From an uncultured Desulfomonile sp. (GTDB lineage: Bacteria > Desulfobacterota > Desulfomonilia > Desulfomonilales > Desulfomonilaceae): a DNA stretch of 15,670 nucleotides. The notes beneath the pieces are model-generated. The model was not told where the DNA came from. It searched no databases and saw nothing but the letters and a program-made list of their open reading frames with translations. Position 1 is the first letter of the stretch; each line of letters opens with the position of its first letter. Positions 1 to 7,153 of this stretch are shown here, in pieces. The DNA lies in NCBI GenBank assembly GCA_903920415.1, contig CAIXMD010000189.1, positions 1 to 15,670 of the forward strand, given 5' to 3'. The position numbers and the translations under genes were made by a program.

Positions 1-5
1 CCTCC
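1..5 (-). promoter_or_regulatory. Shine-Dalgarno site of a gene leaving the left edge
   Basis: The first five bases read GGAGG on the minus strand, a perfect Shine-Dalgarno core. The start codon would lie just outside the window. It sits about 35 bases downstream, in the minus-strand sense, of the CIRCE operator at 41-67. The two together suggest a heat-shock gene transcribed leftward. The gene itself is not visible. Confidence 0.5.
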
Positions 6-40
6 GAAACAATTGTGGTTGTAATGAGCGCGGTGATTTG

Positions 41-67
41 TTAGCACTCTATGTAATTGAGTGCCAA
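41..67 (-). promoter_or_regulatory. CIRCE operator (HrcA binding site)
   Basis: TTAGCACTC at 41-49 and GAGTGCCAA at 59-67 are separated by exactly nine bases. This matches the CIRCE consensus TTAGCACTC-N9-GAGTGCTAA with one mismatch. CIRCE is bound by the repressor HrcA and normally sits at the promoter or leader of groESL, dnaK or hrcA operons. On the minus strand a TTGACA hexamer (81-86) lies just upstream and a GGAGG lies downstream at the window edge, so the controlled gene is inferred to run leftward. I could not pick out a clean -10 hexamer; the expected position overlaps the operator. On the plus strand the nearest gene starts almost 400 bases away, so that direction is unlikely. Confidence 0.85.
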
Positions 68-86
68 CATTTGGCCATTTTGTCAA

Positions 87-431
87 CCCCTCCCCTAAAA
101 AAAGATTCCCACCACTAATTCTTCTACCGCGAACGCCCGACCTCTTTTAATAGAATAACCCCTTGATTACTCATGATGAATGAGTTAACTTGTCTTTGAG
201 GCGCGTTCAGTTCGTACCACATTTTCACGGAGAAAATAGCCATCATGGCGCGTTTTCAAATTATCGTTATGACCATTCCGAGAATAATCGTCAGGCGCCC
301 ATCCTCAATCCTTATACAAGCTGATCCTGTGTCTCGCTTTTTTTCACAGTCAAATTTCTTTGCAGGAAATTGGCGGTCAATTTTATCGCATCTATTTCTT
401 CATCAAAGAATGCCGGATCATATCCAGCTTC
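87..431. other. Intergenic region without a recognisable gene
   Basis: This stretch between the CIRCE element and the Nudix gene holds no convincing gene. An open frame starting at 245 runs into the Nudix gene in another frame and has only a distant GGAG (228-231). A short inverted repeat, ACTCAT at 169-174 and ATGAGT at 180-185 with five bases between, is the only structure I noted. No clear promoter for the downstream gene was found. Confidence 0.5.
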
Positions 432-444
432 AGGAGAGAACTAC

Positions 445-894
445 ATGGAAAATTTTGTCTCATGTCCCAAGTGCGGACAAAAGATACCTATATATCGCAA
501 CCCCTTACCCACAACAGACATCATCATTGTGAACAGCGGCGGAATAGTTCTCATCAGGAGAAGAAATGCTCCCTTCGGATGGGCAATACCCGGAGGTTTC
601 ATAGACTATGGAGAGAGTGCGGAAAAGGCGGCCGAACGGGAAGCATTGGAAGAGACTTCACTGGAAATTAGCGATTTACGGCTCTTTGGTGTGTATTCAT
701 CTCCCGAAAGAGACCCGCGCCACCATACCCTCAGCGTTGTGTTCACGGCAAAAAGCGATGGAATTCCCAGGGCAGCGGACGATGCTCTCGACATAGGGAT
801 ATTTTCAAGGGATAATCTTCCATCTCCTCTAGCATTTGACCACTCAGCGATCCTCGCAGATTTTTTCTCCGCCCGCGACCAGGTCCGCTATTGA
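445..894 (+). CDS. Nudix hydrolase with short N-terminal zinc-binding motif
   Basis: A 149-residue Nudix-family pyrophosphohydrolase, a family that cleaves nucleoside diphosphates linked to another group; the substrate cannot be told from sequence. The Nudix box spans residues 51-73 and fits G-x5-E-x7-R-E-x2-E-E (G51, E57, R65, E66, E69, E70), so the metal-binding glutamates are present. The usual glycine near the end of the box is Ser72. The N-terminus has one CPKCG motif (C7, C10), like half of the zinc ribbon found in NudC-type or ADP-ribose pyrophosphatase relatives. The ATG at 445 was chosen over upstream in-frame starts such as 370 because AGGAG at 432-436 lies 8 bases before it and because CPKC follows at once, as in relatives. 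It is cytosolic. A small hairpin follows the stop codon. Confidence 0.85.
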   Translation: MENFVSCPKCGQKIPIYRNPLPTTDIIIVNSGGIVLIRRRNAPFGWAIPGGFIDYGESAEKAAEREALEETSLEISDLRLFGVYSSPERDPRHHTLSVVFTAKSDGIPRAADDALDIGIFSRDNLPSPLAFDHSAILADFFSARDQVRY

Positions 895-914
895 AACTCT
901 TCTTGTGAGAGTTT
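894..914 (+). terminator. Small stem-loop after the Nudix gene
   Basis: AAACTCT at 894-900 pairs perfectly with AGAGTTT at 908-914 around a seven-base loop. The stem overlaps the last base of the Nudix stop codon. The following sequence has only a short T run, so it would be a weak terminator or attenuator at best. Confidence 0.3.
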
Positions 915-951
915 ATGCTTTTGAGGCAGACAAGTTGACGAGGCTCATTGA

Positions 952-2163
952 ATGATTGGTATTTCCAAGCTCTATTGCGGTGCCGTAGAAGCGTCTGATC
1001 CTCTCAGATACGGACGCCATTCTAAAGACCTACCTTCGCATCTCTTGCAGTTTTCAAAGGACAAGAAACCCGTTGTGGTCTGGAACGTCACCCGGAAGTG
1101 CAATCTGCGTTGCGTCCATTGTTACTCACATTCAGAAGACCGCAATTACGCGGGAGAGCTTTCCTACGATGAGGGAATAACACTCATTGACGACTTGGCT
1201 CAGTTCGGTTCGCCGGTAATACTATTCTCCGGCGGTGAACCGCTCGTCCGTCCAGACGTCTTGGAACTCATACAACACGCGGTTGACAGAGGTCTGAGAG
1301 CCGTGCTTTCAACGAACGGCACTCTCATTACAAAAATGATTGCCAAAAAACTCAAAGAAATCGGTCTTTCTTACGTCGGCATTAGCTTGGACGGTCTGGA
1401 TGACCGCCATGATGCCTTCCGAGGTGTTCAGGGCACGTTCCTGAAGGTGATGAAAGCGATCCGGAATTGCATGGAGATGGAACTGAAAGTTGGGCTTAGG
1501 TTCACGATAACCAAACGCAACTTCGGAGATATCGAGGGAATATTTGATCTTGTTGAAGAACAGAGAATACCAAGGATTTGTTTTTATCACCTCGTTTACG
1601 CGGGCCGAGGCACGGAATTGATTCAAGAGGACCTAGATAATTTTCAGACTAGAGGTGTGGTCGATCTAATACTCGAGCGCACGAAGAGGCTTCACCAGAT
1701 TGGCATTCCTGTGGAAGTCCTCACGGTGGACAATCATTCCGACGGTCCTTACACCTATCTGCGCCTCCTAAAGGAGGACCCCGACAGGGCCGCCCAGGTC
1801 CTGGAATTACTCCAAATGAACGAGGGCAACAATTCTGGTCGAGGCATCGGCTGTGTGTCCTGGGACGGCGAGGTACATGCAGATCAGTTCTGGCGCCACT
1901 ACAGCTTTGGCAATGTGCGGAGACGGCCTTTCAGTGAGATTTGGACTGACTCTTCCGACGAATTTCTGACGAAGTTAAAAGAAAAGAAAAAGCACGTAAA
2001 AGGGCGCTGCGCCAAGTGCCGTTGGCTGGATATCTGCGGCGGTAACTTTCGCGTCAGGGCCGAGGCCGTTAGCGGTGACGTCTGGGCCCCTGACCCCGCC
2101 TGTTATCTCTCCGACGAAGAGATCGGTCTTCTGGAACCGGTAATCGGCCCACCATGGGGCTAA
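952..2163 (+). CDS. ahbC: Radical SAM 12,18-didecarboxysiroheme deacetylase AhbC
   Basis: A 403-residue radical SAM protein that matches my recall of AhbC. AhbC removes two acetate side chains from 12,18-didecarboxysiroheme to give iron-coproporphyrin III in the siroheme-dependent heme pathway of sulfate reducers and methanogens. The opening MIGISKLYCG and the later LRYGR are characteristic of this family. The radical SAM cluster motif is C50-x3-C54-x2-C57 (CNLRCVHC), with GGEP at 94-97. The C-terminus carries a second cysteine set (C301, C353, C356, C362, C384), typical of an auxiliary iron-sulfur cluster in SPASM-like domains. The start at 952 has GACGAGG at 937-943 about 8 bases upstream. 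Other ahb or hem genes are not in the window, so it stands apart from its pathway partners. The main alternative is a related NirJ or AhbD protein; the N-terminus argues against this. Confidence 0.85.
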   Translation: MIGISKLYCGAVEASDPLRYGRHSKDLPSHLLQFSKDKKPVVVWNVTRKCNLRCVHCYSHSEDRNYAGELSYDEGITLIDDLAQFGSPVILFSGGEPLVRPDVLELIQHAVDRGLRAVLSTNGTLITKMIAKKLKEIGLSYVGISLDGLDDRHDAFRGVQGTFLKVMKAIRNCMEMELKVGLRFTITKRNFGDIEGIFDLVEEQRIPRICFYHLVYAGRGTELIQEDLDNFQTRGVVDLILERTKRLHQIGIPVEVLTVDNHSDGPYTYLRLLKEDPDRAAQVLELLQMNEGNNSGRGIGCVSWDGEVHADQFWRHYSFGNVRRRPFSEIWTDSSDEFLTKLKEKKKHVKGRCAKCRWLDICGGNFRVRAEAVSGDVWAPDPACYLSDEEIGLLEPVIGPPWG

Positions 2164-2244
2164 TAAAAAACTGTCTTTTTTCGATGCAGATCCCGGACGA
2201 GGCGGATTCTTTCCTGTTTTTCTTTCGTACGCTCGACTGTGGTA

Positions 2245-2272
2245 TTGCCTACAAAAAGAACTGCTCTAAGAT
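2245..2272 (+). promoter_or_regulatory. Candidate sigma70 promoter before the TIM barrel gene
   Basis: TTGCCT at 2245-2250 and TAAGAT at 2267-2272 are separated by 16 bases and lie about 30 bases upstream of the gene starting at 2302. Both hexamers are imperfect. The 138-base gap after ahbC makes a promoter here plausible. Confidence 0.35.
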
Positions 2273-2301
2273 AGCTGTAGCAAAGGAGATGCTGAGGCAC
2301 C

Positions 2302-3066
2302 ATGCTTTACGGCAGCCACGTCAAATCTGTTGATGATATCGGCTACCTCGTGGATCTGGGCCTTGATTTTGGTGAAGTAATTCTTCGAGATAACAAGACC
2401 CTAATTTACTGGTTGAATTCAGGCCTGATCAACCAACCAGGTTCAAATCTGTTTCTCATTGCCCACGGCCCCCATGAGGGGCCGCCGAATGATCCGAAAA
2501 ACCTTTGGGATCACTATTTTCCAGCCCTTCGCGAAACTGTAGACCTTTGCGGTGAGCTTGCAATCCACTTTCTGACTGTCCATCTGTGGTTGGACCCACG
2601 TTTTGTGAGGCCCAACGTAGCATTGGAAAAAATTGAGGTGCTCAAAGAACTGGTCCAATACGGGCTGGACCGTAACGTACTGATAAGCCTGGAAAACCTT
2701 TCGGAAACTGCTATGGATCTCAAACCTGTTATTGCAGCAGTAAGTGGCCTCGCCTTGACTCTCGACGTCGGGCACGGCCAGCTTCTTACACGCACCAACA
2801 CCTCAATTGGACTGATTGATGAACTGCTGTCTTCAATCGGACACGTCCATGTGCATGATAATCACGGCGGAGTTGGTGTGGCTGATGACCTTCACCTTCC
2901 AGTCGGTGATGGAATTATCGACTTTAGTGGTATTCTCGAGTCCTTGATTAAAAGACGTTACAATGGCACTATTACCTTGGAATTGGAAAAAAAAGACATC
3001 AAATCATCCTGGGAAAGAATACGACAGATGGTTAATACTATTGAGACCGGGCTGCATCAGTTTTAA
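2302..3066 (+). CDS. Sugar phosphate isomerase/epimerase-like TIM barrel protein
   Basis: A 254-residue protein of the xylose isomerase-like/AP endonuclease 2 TIM barrel superfamily, whose members are metal-dependent sugar isomerases and epimerases or endonuclease IV. Likely metal ligands and active-site residues fall at the ends of successive strands: H55 (AHGPHEG), H94 (TVHLW), E131 (SLENLSE), D155 and H158 (LDVGHG), the histidine-rich HVHVHDNHG at 181-189, the DLHLPVGDG segment near 196-204 and a late glutamate around E227 (LELE). The segment after HVHVHDNHG, ending in FSGILESL, is typical of the isomerase/epimerase branch. The start has GAGG at 2294-2297 (4 bases away) and AAGGAG at 2283-2288 (13 bases away). 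Neither neighbour, ahbC or priA, indicates its substrate, so the specific reaction is unknown. No signal peptide is seen. Confidence 0.8.
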   Translation: MLYGSHVKSVDDIGYLVDLGLDFGEVILRDNKTLIYWLNSGLINQPGSNLFLIAHGPHEGPPNDPKNLWDHYFPALRETVDLCGELAIHFLTVHLWLDPRFVRPNVALEKIEVLKELVQYGLDRNVLISLENLSETAMDLKPVIAAVSGLALTLDVGHGQLLTRTNTSIGLIDELLSSIGHVHVHDNHGGVGVADDLHLPVGDGIIDFSGILESLIKRRYNGTITLELEKKDIKSSWERIRQMVNTIETGLHQF

Positions 3067-3106
3067 CATCAAAAGACCATCCTGTTGTTGCTATTGGATC
3101 ACGATG

Positions 3107-3131
3107 CTATTAGATGTAACTCCACTAATAG
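3107..3131 (+). repeat. Inverted repeat abutting the priA start codon
   Basis: CTATTAG at 3107-3113 and CTAATAG at 3125-3131 form a perfect 7-base-pair stem with an 11-base loop. The second arm ends on the base before the priA ATG and contains the in-frame TAG stop. No Shine-Dalgarno sequence is visible here. The structure could affect priA translation or bind a regulator, or it could be chance. Confidence 0.4.
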
Positions 3132-5372
3132 ATGGATGAACATACTCAAATCATTGAAGTGGCAGTGCCTCTGCCTTTGGAAGGCCCTTTCAGCTACAGA
3201 GTTCCTGAGGAATTTATAGGCCGTTTGGAGATCGGACGCCGAGTCCTGGTGCCGTTCAGAAACAAGATCCGGGCAGGCTTCATTGTTGGGATCGGCGGCT
3301 CAGAACTGATCCCTTCTTGTGAAATGAAGTATGTGTGGGATATCCCGGACGAGGATCCATATCTGTCCCCTGGGCTGTGGCCGTTCATTCGCTGGATAGC
3401 AAACTACTATCTTCTCTTTCCAGGGCTGGTCTTGAAGACGGCCCTTCCCCCCGGCTCAGACAGAAAATCCAAACCATGGGCCATTATCACCCCGGAAGGT
3501 AGGCAGCGGCTAAAGGAATTAGCAGATGAGATAAGGTTCCTGCCTGATAAACTGATCAAATCCGGTTCCATGCTTCGCAGTGAACTCTTGGCTGTTGTGA
3601 GCAAGGAGAAGCTGGATGAAGCAGTTGAGCATGATTGGATAAGGATTGAAGAGCGAATCGCTCGACCGAGGATATCTCTTCGGAAAAAGAATCTTCCAGA
3701 ACTACTGAATCCAATCGGAACTTCTTCCTCTTGTTCCGAGGCGCCACATCAATTGACACTTCACCAGCAGGCCGCCGCGTCAACGCTGTCAGAGGCAATA
3801 GAAGCGGGTGGCTTCCAGCCTTTTCTCCTGTTTGGGGTGACTGGATCAGGCAAGACTGAGGTCTATCTCCTTGCCATCCAGGAGACTCTTGCAAAAGGCA
3901 AGCGCGCCTTGGTCTTGGTTCCTGAGATAGTTTTGACGCCTCAGTTGGCCCGCCGTTTTCTCATGCGCTTGGGAGGGGGGATAGCCCTTTTTCATAGCGG
4001 CTTGACCCCCGCCCAGAGGCTTGATGAATGGAGGAGAATTATTCAAGGGAAGGTCAACGTTGTCATAGCTGCTCGATCCGGGATCTTCGTTCCCATTGAT
4101 GACTTAGGTCTCATAGTGGTGGATGAAGAGCACGACCCTTCCTACAAGCAGGAGGACAGTTGTCCGTATAACGCAAGAGATATGGCCCTTGCTCGCGGTA
4201 AACTACAAGGTGCGTGCGTCATACTGGGCAGCGCTACTCCATCCTTCGAAACCTTCCTGAATGCGCAGCGTGGTAAAATTCGTCGTCTTGACCTGCCTTA
4301 TCGCCACCATGCAGGAGCTATGCCTACTGTAGAATTGGTCGATCTGAAGCTCTCTAAAGACCAGGAGAAAAAGAGGGCGTTTCTCACGCCCAGACTGATA
4401 GAGGCGATAGAGCTTGCTATCTCAAGAAAGGAGCAGGTAGTTCTGTTTTTGAATAGGAGGGGATTTGACACCTTTGCTCAATGTCGCTCTTGCGGGCACG
4501 TTTTTCGTTGCCCGAATTGTGACATCAGCCTCACTCACCATAAAGCCGGTAGAGAGCTGAGATGCCACATTTGCGGTTTTTCCAGATCTGCGCCTCCTCT
4601 GTGCCCAGAGTGCTCCAATTCGAAGATATTCTTCGGGGGTGTCGGGACCCAAAAAGTTGAGGAAGAGTTAACACTCCTCTTTCCTGAGGCGAGAATAGAG
4701 AGACTGGACCGTGATTCAACTCGCAAGCGGGAGGACCTCGAAGACATTCTGGACCGTTTCAGGAAAAAAGAAATCGACATTCTTACAGGGACGCAGATGA
4801 TAGTGAAAGGCCATGATTTCCCAGGGATTTCAGTTGTCGGCGTACTTTGCGGCGACATGTCTCTTCACTTCCCTGATTTCAGAGCCGCCGAGAGAACCTT
4901 CCAAATGTTGACTCAGGTGGCGGGACGAACCGGCCGGGAAACTGATTCCGGTCGCGTGATCCTACAGACATTTGACCCTGAACATGAGGCTATCCGATTA
5001 GCCGCTTCCCACGCTTACGAAGATTTTTTTGAACGAGATTCCATAGTGCGACGGGAACTCCTCTATCCTCCATTTGGGCATCTCGTCCTGGTCAGAATTG
5101 AAGGGAACGTAGAGAAGAGAGTGGAAGCAAAGGCCCTAAGGATAGGAAGGGCAGCAAGGATCCTCAAAGGCGAGTCGAAAGATGTCATGATCCTGGGTCC
5201 CGCTCCTTCACCCAGACGAAAGGCGGAGGGAAGATTTCGCTGGCAGGTTCTTTTCAAGTGCGCTCAACGTGATCCAGTACGCAAGCTGGTTAAAGGATTG
5301 ATGGCAGAAGGACACTTCAAAGGTCACGGCCTCAAGATCATCGTTGATGTCGACCCGATTGATCTGATGTAG
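3132..5372 (+). CDS. priA: Primosomal protein N' / replication restart helicase PriA
   Basis: A 746-residue PriA, close to the roughly 730 residues usual for the family. PriA binds abandoned forks and D-loops, unwinds DNA 3'-5' and starts primosome assembly for replication restart. The N-terminal DNA-binding part includes the VAVPLPLEGPFSYRVP segment (10-25). Walker A is GVTGSGKT at 235-242 and the Walker B box is DEEH at 331-334. Eight zinc-binding cysteines are all present (C451, C454, C460, C463, C478, C481, C491, C494). Later helicase motifs include GTQMIVKGHDFPG (553-565) and QVAGRTGR (595-602). The ATG at 3132 directly follows an in-frame stop and has no clear ribosome site. A GTG at 3159 is an alternative but would remove residues usually present. 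Function is secure; regulation is not. Confidence 0.97.
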   Translation: MDEHTQIIEVAVPLPLEGPFSYRVPEEFIGRLEIGRRVLVPFRNKIRAGFIVGIGGSELIPSCEMKYVWDIPDEDPYLSPGLWPFIRWIANYYLLFPGLVLKTALPPGSDRKSKPWAIITPEGRQRLKELADEIRFLPDKLIKSGSMLRSELLAVVSKEKLDEAVEHDWIRIEERIARPRISLRKKNLPELLNPIGTSSSCSEAPHQLTLHQQAAASTLSEAIEAGGFQPFLLFGVTGSGKTEVYLLAIQETLAKGKRALVLVPEIVLTPQLARRFLMRLGGGIALFHSGLTPAQRLDEWRRIIQGKVNVVIAARSGIFVPIDDLGLIVVDEEHDPSYKQEDSCPYNARDMALARGKLQGACVILGSATPSFETFLNAQRGKIRRLDLPYRHHAGAMPTVELVDLKLSKDQEKKRAFLTPRLIEAIELAISRKEQVVLFLNRRGFDTFAQCRSCGHVFRCPNCDISLTHHKAGRELRCHICGFSRSAPPLCPECSNSKIFFGGVGTQKVEEELTLLFPEARIERLDRDSTRKREDLEDILDRFRKKEIDILTGTQMIVKGHDFPGISVVGVLCGDMSLHFPDFRAAERTFQMLTQVAGRTGRETDSGRVILQTFDPEHEAIRLAASHAYEDFFERDSIVRRELLYPPFGHLVLVRIEGNVEKRVEAKALRIGRAARILKGESKDVMILGPAPSPRRKAEGRFRWQVLFKCAQRDPVRKLVKGLMAEGHFKGHGLKIIVDVDPIDLM

Positions 5373-5426
5373 ATTCCACCAGAGGAGAAGATAAGAATCT
5401 TTCTGTTACACGATTGGCCAAGGTAT

Positions 5427-5454
5427 TTGCATTACATCAGAGAAATAGTAAAAT
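5427..5454 (+). promoter_or_regulatory. Candidate promoter of the thioredoxin-yqeB operon
   Basis: TAAAAT at 5449-5454 is a five-of-six match to the -10 consensus and lies 16 bases after TTGCAT at 5427-5432, a poor -35. It is about 30 bases before the thioredoxin start, in an AT-rich stretch after priA. Confidence 0.4.
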
Positions 5455-5485
5455 ATAACTTAGTGTGTTTGTTGTCGGAGGAAGC

Positions 5486-5920
5486 ATGAAAAAAACATTG
5501 ATAATAATTATTACTTCGTTAGCCTTTTTTATGTTGGGTGGGTTGATAATAGCCTGGTCAACTTACCAGAAGGAAGATGTAGAAAAGCACATTGCCCACA
5601 TTAAGAGTTTTACGGATGAGAACTTCGAGGTGGAAGTCGTCGAGGCTTCTAGGAGACATCCTGTCCTCGTTGATTTCTATGCGGATTGGTGCTTTCCTTG
5701 CCGCTTGCTTGATCCTATTCTCGAGGAAGTTGCCAAAGACATGAAAGGTCGAGCCACCATAGGTAAACTCAACACGGATAAAAACCTCATAGCGAGGAAA
5801 TTCGGTGTGAACAGGATACCGGCCGTTTTTATCATTAGAGATGGGGAAATCAAGAACTCATTTTATGGAGTGGTTCCCAAGGAAACCATTGTAAAGGCGC
5901 TCAAGGAATACGGCTCATAA
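5486..5920 (+). CDS. Membrane-anchored thioredoxin-fold protein
   Basis: A 144-residue protein with a lysine-led hydrophobic segment (about residues 4-25) with no obvious cleavage site, followed by a thioredoxin domain. It is probably anchored in the inner membrane with the domain in the periplasm. The active site is W68-C69-F70-P71-C72 within VDFYADWCFPC, so it is redox-competent but has Phe where thioredoxins have Gly. The cis-proline is P112 (RIPAVF). The likely role is thiol-disulfide exchange on exported proteins or cytochrome maturation; the partner is unknown. The ATG at 5486 was chosen because GGAGG lies at 5477-5481. A GTG at 5465 in the same frame would add seven residues and sit ahead of that ribosome site. 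yqeB follows after 16 bases, so the two are probably cotranscribed. Confidence 0.85.
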   Translation: MKKTLIIIITSLAFFMLGGLIIAWSTYQKEDVEKHIAHIKSFTDENFEVEVVEASRRHPVLVDFYADWCFPCRLLDPILEEVAKDMKGRATIGKLNTDKNLIARKFGVNRIPAVFIIRDGEIKNSFYGVVPKETIVKALKEYGS

Positions 5921-5936
5921 CCCACTGGACACAGGA

Positions 5937-6782
5937 ATGCCACGAGGACTTTCAGATATTAGAATTATCATAAGAGGGGCCGGTGATCTTGCGACAGGCA
6001 CTGCCTGTCGCCTCCACCGCTCAGGATTTTTCAAACTTCTTATGACCGAGGTTGAACATCCCCTCGCCGTCAGGCGCATGGTGAGTTTCTGTGAGGCAAT
6101 TCATGAAGGGTCCTGGACGGTGGAAGGAATTCAGTCGGCGCGAGCAAGTAGTCTAGACGAAGTAGAAGATTCTTGGATGAACGGTATCATACCTGTTGTT
6201 GTAGACGCTGAAAATGCTTTCAGGATTAAAATCAACCCGGATGTGGTTATTGATGCGATTATGGCAAAAAAGAACACAGGTACCAGAATTACTGATGCCA
6301 CACTTGTTATTGGCCTTGGCCCCGGGTTCTGCGCAGGAGAAGATGTCCACTACGTAATTGAGACGAACAGAGGGCACGATCTGGGCCGACTCATATCCAA
6401 AGGACCCGCCTTACCCGACACTGGTGTACCAGGCAATATCGGCGGTAAAACCAGTCAAAGAGTGGTAAGATCACCCGCAGACGGAATTTTTCATTCCAGC
6501 CTGCAGATAGGATCCTTTGTAACAAAAGGTACAGTTGTAGGTAATGTGTCTGGCAGTCCGGTGGAAGTCGCCGTAACAGGGGTTTTGCGCGGCCTTATCA
6601 GGCCAGGCACCCGGGTGACGACAGATCTGAAGATAGGTGACGTTGACCCGCGAGGAGAACCATCCATGTGTCTAACCATTTCAGAAAAAGCCGGAGCAAT
6701 AGCCGGAGCGGTCCTGGAAGCAATCCTCATGACCTTTAACAATCCCATAATAAATCGGCCCCACGTTCTTTTAGGAACTTGA
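5937..6782 (+). CDS. yqeB: EF2563/YqeB-type selenium-dependent molybdenum hydroxylase accessory protein
   Basis: A 281-residue protein recognised as the YqeB/EF2563 family, found in genomes with selenium-dependent molybdenum hydroxylases such as xanthine dehydrogenase-like and purine hydroxylases. Its proposed role is maturation of the selenium-containing molybdenum site; the biochemistry is not settled. The glycine-rich RGAGDLATG at 13-21 resembles a nucleotide-binding loop. Other family-typical segments are VVVDAENAFRIKINPDVVID (87-106), IGLGPGFCAGEDVHYVIET (125-143) and the closing EKAGAIAGAVLEAI (250-263). The length is normal. The ribosome site is poor: AGGA lies directly against the ATG. 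The gene starts 16 bases after the thioredoxin stop and may be translationally linked to it. No hydroxylase, selD or molybdopterin gene is in the window. Confidence 0.85.
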   Translation: MPRGLSDIRIIIRGAGDLATGTACRLHRSGFFKLLMTEVEHPLAVRRMVSFCEAIHEGSWTVEGIQSARASSLDEVEDSWMNGIIPVVVDAENAFRIKINPDVVIDAIMAKKNTGTRITDATLVIGLGPGFCAGEDVHYVIETNRGHDLGRLISKGPALPDTGVPGNIGGKTSQRVVRSPADGIFHSSLQIGSFVTKGTVVGNVSGSPVEVAVTGVLRGLIRPGTRVTTDLKIGDVDPRGEPSMCLTISEKAGAIAGAVLEAILMTFNNPIINRPHVLLGT

Positions 6783-6843
6783 CAGTCGCAAGAGATGGAT
6801 AAACCTATCGGCTGCCGATTAACATTCTGTTTACCATAACCTA

Positions 6844-7059
6844 TCAAACATACGTTATTTCTAGGTCATGCAGACAATTGTATGTTTTTATTGTTTTTTG
6901 CTCCCCTTTCCTGCCTTGTGCGTCCTTCTCAGCTTCCTTTCCTCGGTAAGCATAGTCCAGTATGAACTCGAGTGTTACTGCTTTCGAGAGGTCGTTCGTT
7001 ATGAACCGATATCTGGAGCCCTCCCGCCCCTGTGACTTCGTCTCAAGACGGATTATCAT
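6844..7059 (-). CDS. Doubtful 71-residue ORF, possible gene remnant
   Basis: This minus-strand frame fills most of the 371-base gap (6783-7153) between yqeB and the next gene. It encodes 71 residues. The first 25 or so codons favour G or C in the third position, unlike ordinary intergenic DNA, and the segment RYRFITND loosely recalls the region before the catalytic glutamate of IS4-type transposases. Against it being a live gene: no ribosome site precedes the ATG, no family is recognised, and the 3' end overlaps the putative terminator. It may be a fragment of a decayed gene. I assign no function. Confidence 0.2.
   Translation of the reverse strand: MIIRLETKSQGREGSRYRFITNDLSKAVTLEFILDYAYRGKEAEKDAQGRKGEQKTIKTYNCLHDLEITYV
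6846..6899 (+). terminator. Putative Rho-independent terminator after yqeB
   Basis: AAACATAC at 6846-6853 pairs perfectly with GTATGTTT at 6880-6887. A T-rich tract follows (6888-6899). The loop, about 26 bases, is longer than usual and the stem is AT-rich, so the strength is uncertain. A separate tight palindrome, ATCGGC-T-GCCGAT, lies just upstream at 6807-6819. Confidence 0.5.
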
Positions 7060-7087
7060 TGAAATTTTGACTGTTTTGAGGTATAAG
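7059..7087 (+). promoter_or_regulatory. Sigma70-type promoter of the 7154-9211 operon
   Basis: TTGAAA at 7059-7064 and TATAAG at 7082-7087 are separated by exactly 17 bases. Each hexamer matches five of six consensus bases. Transcription would start near 7094 and reach the GAGGG ribosome site at 7141-7145. Confidence 0.65.
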
Positions 7088-7153
7088 AATCGAATAATAA
7101 GACAAATCCTGTTGGGGATTTTTTCAGAAATAGAATTTTAGAGGGTAACTGTT

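Noticed and set aside
245..532. 95-residue plus-strand frame overlapping the start of the Nudix gene
   Set aside because: It overlaps a recognised gene in another frame, has only a distant GGAG, and shows no family features.
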